From Mucor racemosus (Eukaryota; Mucoromycota; Mucoromycetes; Mucorales; Mucoraceae), in assembly GCA_027405735.1 (NCBI GenBank), contig JAPEHQ010000018.1:496001-560000 (forward strand): DNA of 64,000 nucleotides, read 5' to 3'. This document shows, in pieces, positions 60,270 through 64,000 of this stretch. The notes under the pieces are model-generated. The model was not told where the DNA came from and made no database searches. It was given only the letters and a program-made list of their open reading frames with translations. The position numbers and the translations under genes are program-made. Position 1 is the stretch's first letter, and the number at the start of each line of letters is the position of its first letter.

Positions 60270-61580
60270 CGCAGCATTCACCAAATTATCGAAGAATAGC
60301 TTCAAATAACCGAGAATACGCACAAAGTTAATGTCAACCGGATAGGGTTTAAAATGACAAGTGTACGGATTAAAATAGAGAATTGCCTAAAATAAAGGAG
60401 AGAACCCTTCAATTTTATGGGGAAGGTTTTGGAGCAATTGAGGAAGACTTTCCGCTTATGTATTTTATTTAAAGCAACATTTAACCAGCAAGTCGCATAC
60501 GATCATATTGCATTACTATTGAAACAAAATAATCGAATACATATAATAATATACAAATATACGATACATTTCATCTTGTCAGAAAATGACCTCATAAAAG
60601 CGAAATTGGAAAAGAAGATTATGAGCACGAAGCTGCAGAAGTGGATTCTTTGCATAGAACAGGATAACTGGATTGTCTGGATACACAACTGTTTAAAATA
60701 ATTGGAAAACTGTATTTTGTGCATATTTTTGCTCTGTTGCTATAATTATTGAAAGTATTGCCCTCATTTCTTTTTCCAAATTTTTATTTGGTCATTCTCA
60801 CTATGGTTTTGAATTGCATTGAACATTAATCAACTTATCCTCAAGTTTACTTCCACTAATTTTATCTTCCAGTTTTTTATTTAAATATTTGCGCTTTTTT
60901 GATTTGCATCATATGACATTGTTAGCATTTGACAACAATACATGTTTTCATAATTTCATTTAACATTTCTAGATTAAATAATATCTTTGATAAGCTTATT
61001 ATGTCAATTATATACCACAGGCCTCACATCTAATATATCAGTCTATGATCAGTGCTATAGTGAATTAACATGGGTCCGCATTGATTTATATCATACTCTT
61101 AGATAGTAGGCCCTCGTAATAGTTCTAATGAATGTGTATATATATACATCCTCCGGATGTGTCGTTGATAAAAGTGTAATATTTTGGCAAAATTATTTCT
61201 AACGACCCTTTTGACATTTCAAAGCTATTTAAAACTACTTATAACATCATTACATGTTGTATTTTGTTCTGCTTTCTATAGAAACACACATCTTTTAAGC
61301 ATTTTGCTGGTAGTAAAATATGATTATATGCGACATTTACTAATTAAATACTGTTTCAAACGAAACACGTAAGGCCTTTCTCAACTACTCTCAAAACTTT
61401 TCTGAATATTTCCTTTATTTGGGCAATTCTCTTTTTTAATCGGTACACTTTTCGCTTTTATTCGAGGAATTTTCCCATTTTAAACCCTATCAGATGGATA
61501 TTAACTCCATACATATTCTCAGTTATTCGAAAGTATTCCTCAATAATTTGGAAAATATTGTGCTAAAATTTTCCCGACTT
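60270..61580. repeat. Long diverged inverted repeat with ~0.8-kb spacer
   Basis: Left arm about 60270-60520; right arm about 61305-61580, reverse-complemented. Shared blocks: CCAAATTAT-GA-GAAT, TAACCGAGAATA versus TAACTGAGAATA, GATAGGGTTTAAAATG, GTGTAC-GATTAAAA-AGAGAATTGCC, AAATAAAGGA, and further inward GTCGCATA-ATCATATT. Arms are diverged, so this is old. It may be the long terminal inverted repeats of a decayed DNA transposon or two copies of a repeat in opposite orientation. Confidence 0.65.
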
Positions 61581-61716
61581 TCAAACTTATGATACTTTTG
61601 ATTAAAGAGTTTTTATACAGCAATACATACATAGTAGATGAACATTTTACGCAAAGTACAGTGCGTTTATATAAATAGTAGAAAGGGTACAACATTATTT
61701 ATTAGTACTCTTCTAT

Positions 61717-61786
61717 TAGAGATGCTTTAGAGGTAAGCTTGTACTAGTAAATTTGGCTGGCAAAGCCCAGCTCGACAAAAAAGCTA
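61717..61786. mobile_element. 70-bp micro-MITE, copy 2
   Basis: Aligns without net length change to 9323-9392: TAG-GATGCT at the left, AGCTT-TA-TAGTAAAT-TGGCTGGCAA in the middle and GCTC-ACA...GCTA at the right. The flanks (TCTTCTAT and ATAGTATT) do not match, so the target duplication has decayed or a flank was rearranged. Confidence 0.62.
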
Positions 61787-61956
61787 ATAGTATTGCATAC
61801 AATTGATTTTCAACTTACTATGTTTTTTTGTGAGCTATTAGACATCCAAGTTTTTAAATCGGTTCTGAACATTCTAAATCAAAATATTTTTTTATGGTGT
61901 AAATTTTAGTGAAATTTAGTCTATACGCCTATGACAGCCCTTAGATTTTATTACAA

Positions 61957-64000
61957 AGTATTACTTGGACACATAGTAAAAGTTATCGAGAAAATTATTC
62001 CGCACATTTTGGTATATAACTTTGAATGGTAAGTCTAGTTTCAACAGCTTTATAAGGAAACAACCAAAATAAAGTGAATATCTGTGCTGGTACATAATTT
62101 TAATAGATTTTTTTTTGAAAAACAGTACCGATCCATTTGACATTGTCCCGACTACAAACTTTATTAAATAAAGCAAGGATGGTTACTATAGTGATTGTTT
62201 CATAAATTTAAATGATGCAGAAATGGCCAGCTTAAAATTGAGAAAGCGCATTTGAAATGAAAATAAGTCGAGAAAATACTAAGGTATTGCAATGATGGTT
62301 ATTAAGTGAAGTCTACTTTATTTTTTATTCTCTACCAGGATATTTAGGTTTTGGATGGCTGTAAAGACTTTTTTATTTTTTTATAAATTTTGTGAGAGCA
62401 TTTTTTCTGTTATAGAGATCTATGAAGGGATGACAGGTATGCAAAACTAAAACCATAAGATATTACTCATTAGCATCTATTCAACGAATTTTATCTCGTC
62501 ATAAAATATTGATTTTTGGTCGAGAAAATTGAGATTGAATGATTGATTTTTGGTGATACAAAAAAGGATCCATTTTGGACGAGGATATACAAGGAAAAAT
62601 TTTCGGTTTTACAAAAAAAAGATTAAAAAAATGTATATCCCCACGAAAAATAGGGCTATAGCTACGTATAAATACTCATTCTGTAGATAATTTTGTTGCG
62701 CATAAAGTGAAAATAAAATATTTTAGGGTTGCATTTGAATGAAGGGTACTTTTTGATCAAAAACCGTTAAGATTTGATACCGAATTTACTAATAATTTTA
62801 TGAGAAAAATATTTTCAAAACCTATACAGGTCAATTCAGAATTAAAAACTAAACCCAAGATATTTAATATGCTAGTTCAACTTACTATGCATTTTTGTGA
62901 GTAGTTAAACATACAAGGATTTTTTTGGATTTTTTTGGACTTTTTTGGATTTTTTTTCCATTTGAACACTTCTTTGAATTGAAGCTCAGTCCCATGTGCA
63001 TATCTGATTATACAATTTTATATGGTGATATTCAAAATCAGAGCGTTCCCCCATTTCAATAGATAATCAAGAAATAAAAAATGTAAGATATACTTGGGAT
63101 GCTACAGAATATTGACAAAAAAGGTATTTCTATTCATCTTGATTTTTCAGCGAGTATAAAGGCTTTAAAAGTAAAACACTTGTTTTCCCCCGGCTTAAAA
63201 TCTCAATCGAAGATGTCAAATATCTCGAGATTTTAGTAAGCTTGCAAATAATAGTTTATAAGCTAAATCTTTTTTTTCTCAATGTTTTATTACATATTAA
63301 AGTTTCAGGGATGGTTTTTTTTTGGACCCCCAAACCTCATAATTGTAAATCCTGTTTTTTTTTGTTTTTCTATTTTGTAATTTCAACAATTTGGAGAATT
63401 TTTACATTTTTTTTTACAAAAGTATCGGTAGGAATCAGATAACCAAGTTTTCTGGGGTAAAATTAAGTATAAAAGACGAGCCGAGCCTAGGACGAGCTTG
63501 ACCAAAGCTCGCCACAACGAGCCGAGCTTTGTATCACTCGAGCTCGAGCCGAGCTTTAATAAAAGCTCGTTTGACAAAGACGAGTTTTTGACTTTTTTTT
63601 AAAAAGCTCGTTTGAGAAAGACGAGCTTTTGACTTCTTTTCAAAAAGTTCAAATTTAAATAATAATTAGTAAATGCTATGACATTATTACTTTAGATAAT
63701 TGTCAATTGACATTCATAAGTTTGCTTTACTTTAGATATTTGTCACTGGAAAGGTAAAATAAAGCTCGCATTGAGATGATGAGTTTTAGTCGCTGCATAA
63801 AAAAGCTCGTTTGGGGTAAACGAGCTCTAGTCACGCGCAAAAAAAAGCTCGTCGAGGTTGAACGAGCTTTTTTGTAAGCTCGTCTAACTTTAACGAGCCT
63901 TGAGAAAAGCTCGGCTGCATAAAAAAAGCTCGGCTCGTTTAATATCACTAGGTAAAATTGGCTGCTAGAAACGAATCTGCAATTTATTTTACTGTATCTA
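61957..64000 (+). repeat. Long dispersed repeat, copy 2 (direct partner 37320-39115), continues past right edge
   Basis: Same orientation and order as 37320-39115. It lacks the solo LTR (intact TATAACTTT at 62020-62028) and contains the 487-bp MITE. Between the MITE and the window end it resumes with GGTAAAATTGGCTGCTAGAA. Confidence 0.88.
63464..63950. mobile_element. Nonautonomous hAT-type MITE, 487 bp, AGCTCG-array family, copy 2
   Basis: Perfect 8-bp duplication GGTAAAAT at 63456-63463 and 63951-63958. Ends TAAGTATAAAAGACGAGCCG and (reverse complement) TAGTGATATTAAACGAGCCG. Close to copy 1 over its whole length, with an extra ~93 bp near the left end built of more AGCTCG/CGAGCT units. The empty site is seen at 39066-39073. 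No coding capacity; requires a transposase from elsewhere. Confidence 0.93.

Larger units (their letters stand above)
59572..61956. other. Intergenic with a long inverted repeat; no gene
   Basis: C-rich tract at 59811-59828, then AT-rich DNA. An open frame at 60417-60701 lies inside the inverted repeat and has no recognisable domain. Confidence 0.5.

Noticed and set aside
60417..60701. 94-codon open frame in the right-hand gap
   Set aside because: Sits in the arm and spacer of an inverted repeat, AT-biased composition, no recognisable domain, no intron signals.
63727..63948. Open frame shared between 22780-23001 and 63727-63948
   Set aside because: Conserved only because both lie in copies of the same MITE; no domain, and the hairpin repeats explain the sequence.

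Overview
This window is eukaryotic nuclear DNA, AT-rich, with compact genes split by short introns (about 50-90 bp, GT-AG, with two GC-AG exceptions). The gene set (Opi1-type regulator, Rac GTPase, CAMKK-type kinase, fungal Sst2/FlbA-like RGS protein, ALG9, BRF1, Sgf11, GH29 fucosidase) and the intron style point to an early-diverging fungus. A Mucoromycota/Mucorales relative is the best guess. That placement is inference from protein resemblance; no marker gene was searched.

Layout. 1-822: 5' part of ALG9, minus strand, running off the left edge. 4554-5360: RAC1-type GTPase. 5361-9640: repeat-rich gap with two nonautonomous hAT-type elements (8054-8665 and a 70-bp element at 9323-9392). 9641-14009: CAMKK-like kinase, divergent from a PA-TM-RING ubiquitin ligase, then an acidic protein of unknown function. 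17090-20928: DEP/RGS protein, divergent from an ANKRD40-like ankyrin protein. 20929-24232: decayed coding DNA and a 394-bp hAT-type MITE. 24233-26223: LRR protein. 26224-29338: gap with a dynein intermediate chain relic. 29339-35710: a 2006-residue ZNFX1/Hrr1-like helicase. 35711-39961: repeats, a solo LTR and a tRNA-Asn gene. 39962-46721: dense block (SWAP-like splicing regulator, OPI1, secreted protein, SGF11, PRL-like phosphatase, CK2 alpha). 48324-49068: tail-to-tail gene fragments. 49149-53747: 16-exon CPSF-A/DDB1-superfamily protein. 54529-57094: BRF1, convergent by 24 bp with a GH29 fucosidase (57119-59448). 59449-64000: repeats, including a second, 487-bp copy of the 394-bp MITE.

How the genes relate. 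There are no operons. Several genes serve transcription and RNA: BRF1 (Pol III), Sgf11 (SAGA deubiquitinase module), Opi1 (lipid-gene repression), the SWAP-like splicing factor, the NFX1/RZ-finger helicase (a family linked to small-RNA silencing) and the CPSF-A protein. Others are signalling proteins: Rac, CAMKK, CK2, RGS and PRL phosphatase.

The most distinctive part is the mobile DNA. Four elements have convincing boundaries: three hAT-type nonautonomous elements with 8-bp target duplications and one solo LTR with a 5-bp duplication. Two of these insertions (the 487-bp MITE and the solo LTR) are proven inside the window by a paralogous repeat that carries the matching empty site. The MITEs are built almost entirely from short inverted motifs (CGAGCT/AGCTCG in one family, GCTTGC/GCAAGC in another) that form serial hairpins. 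No transposase gene is present.
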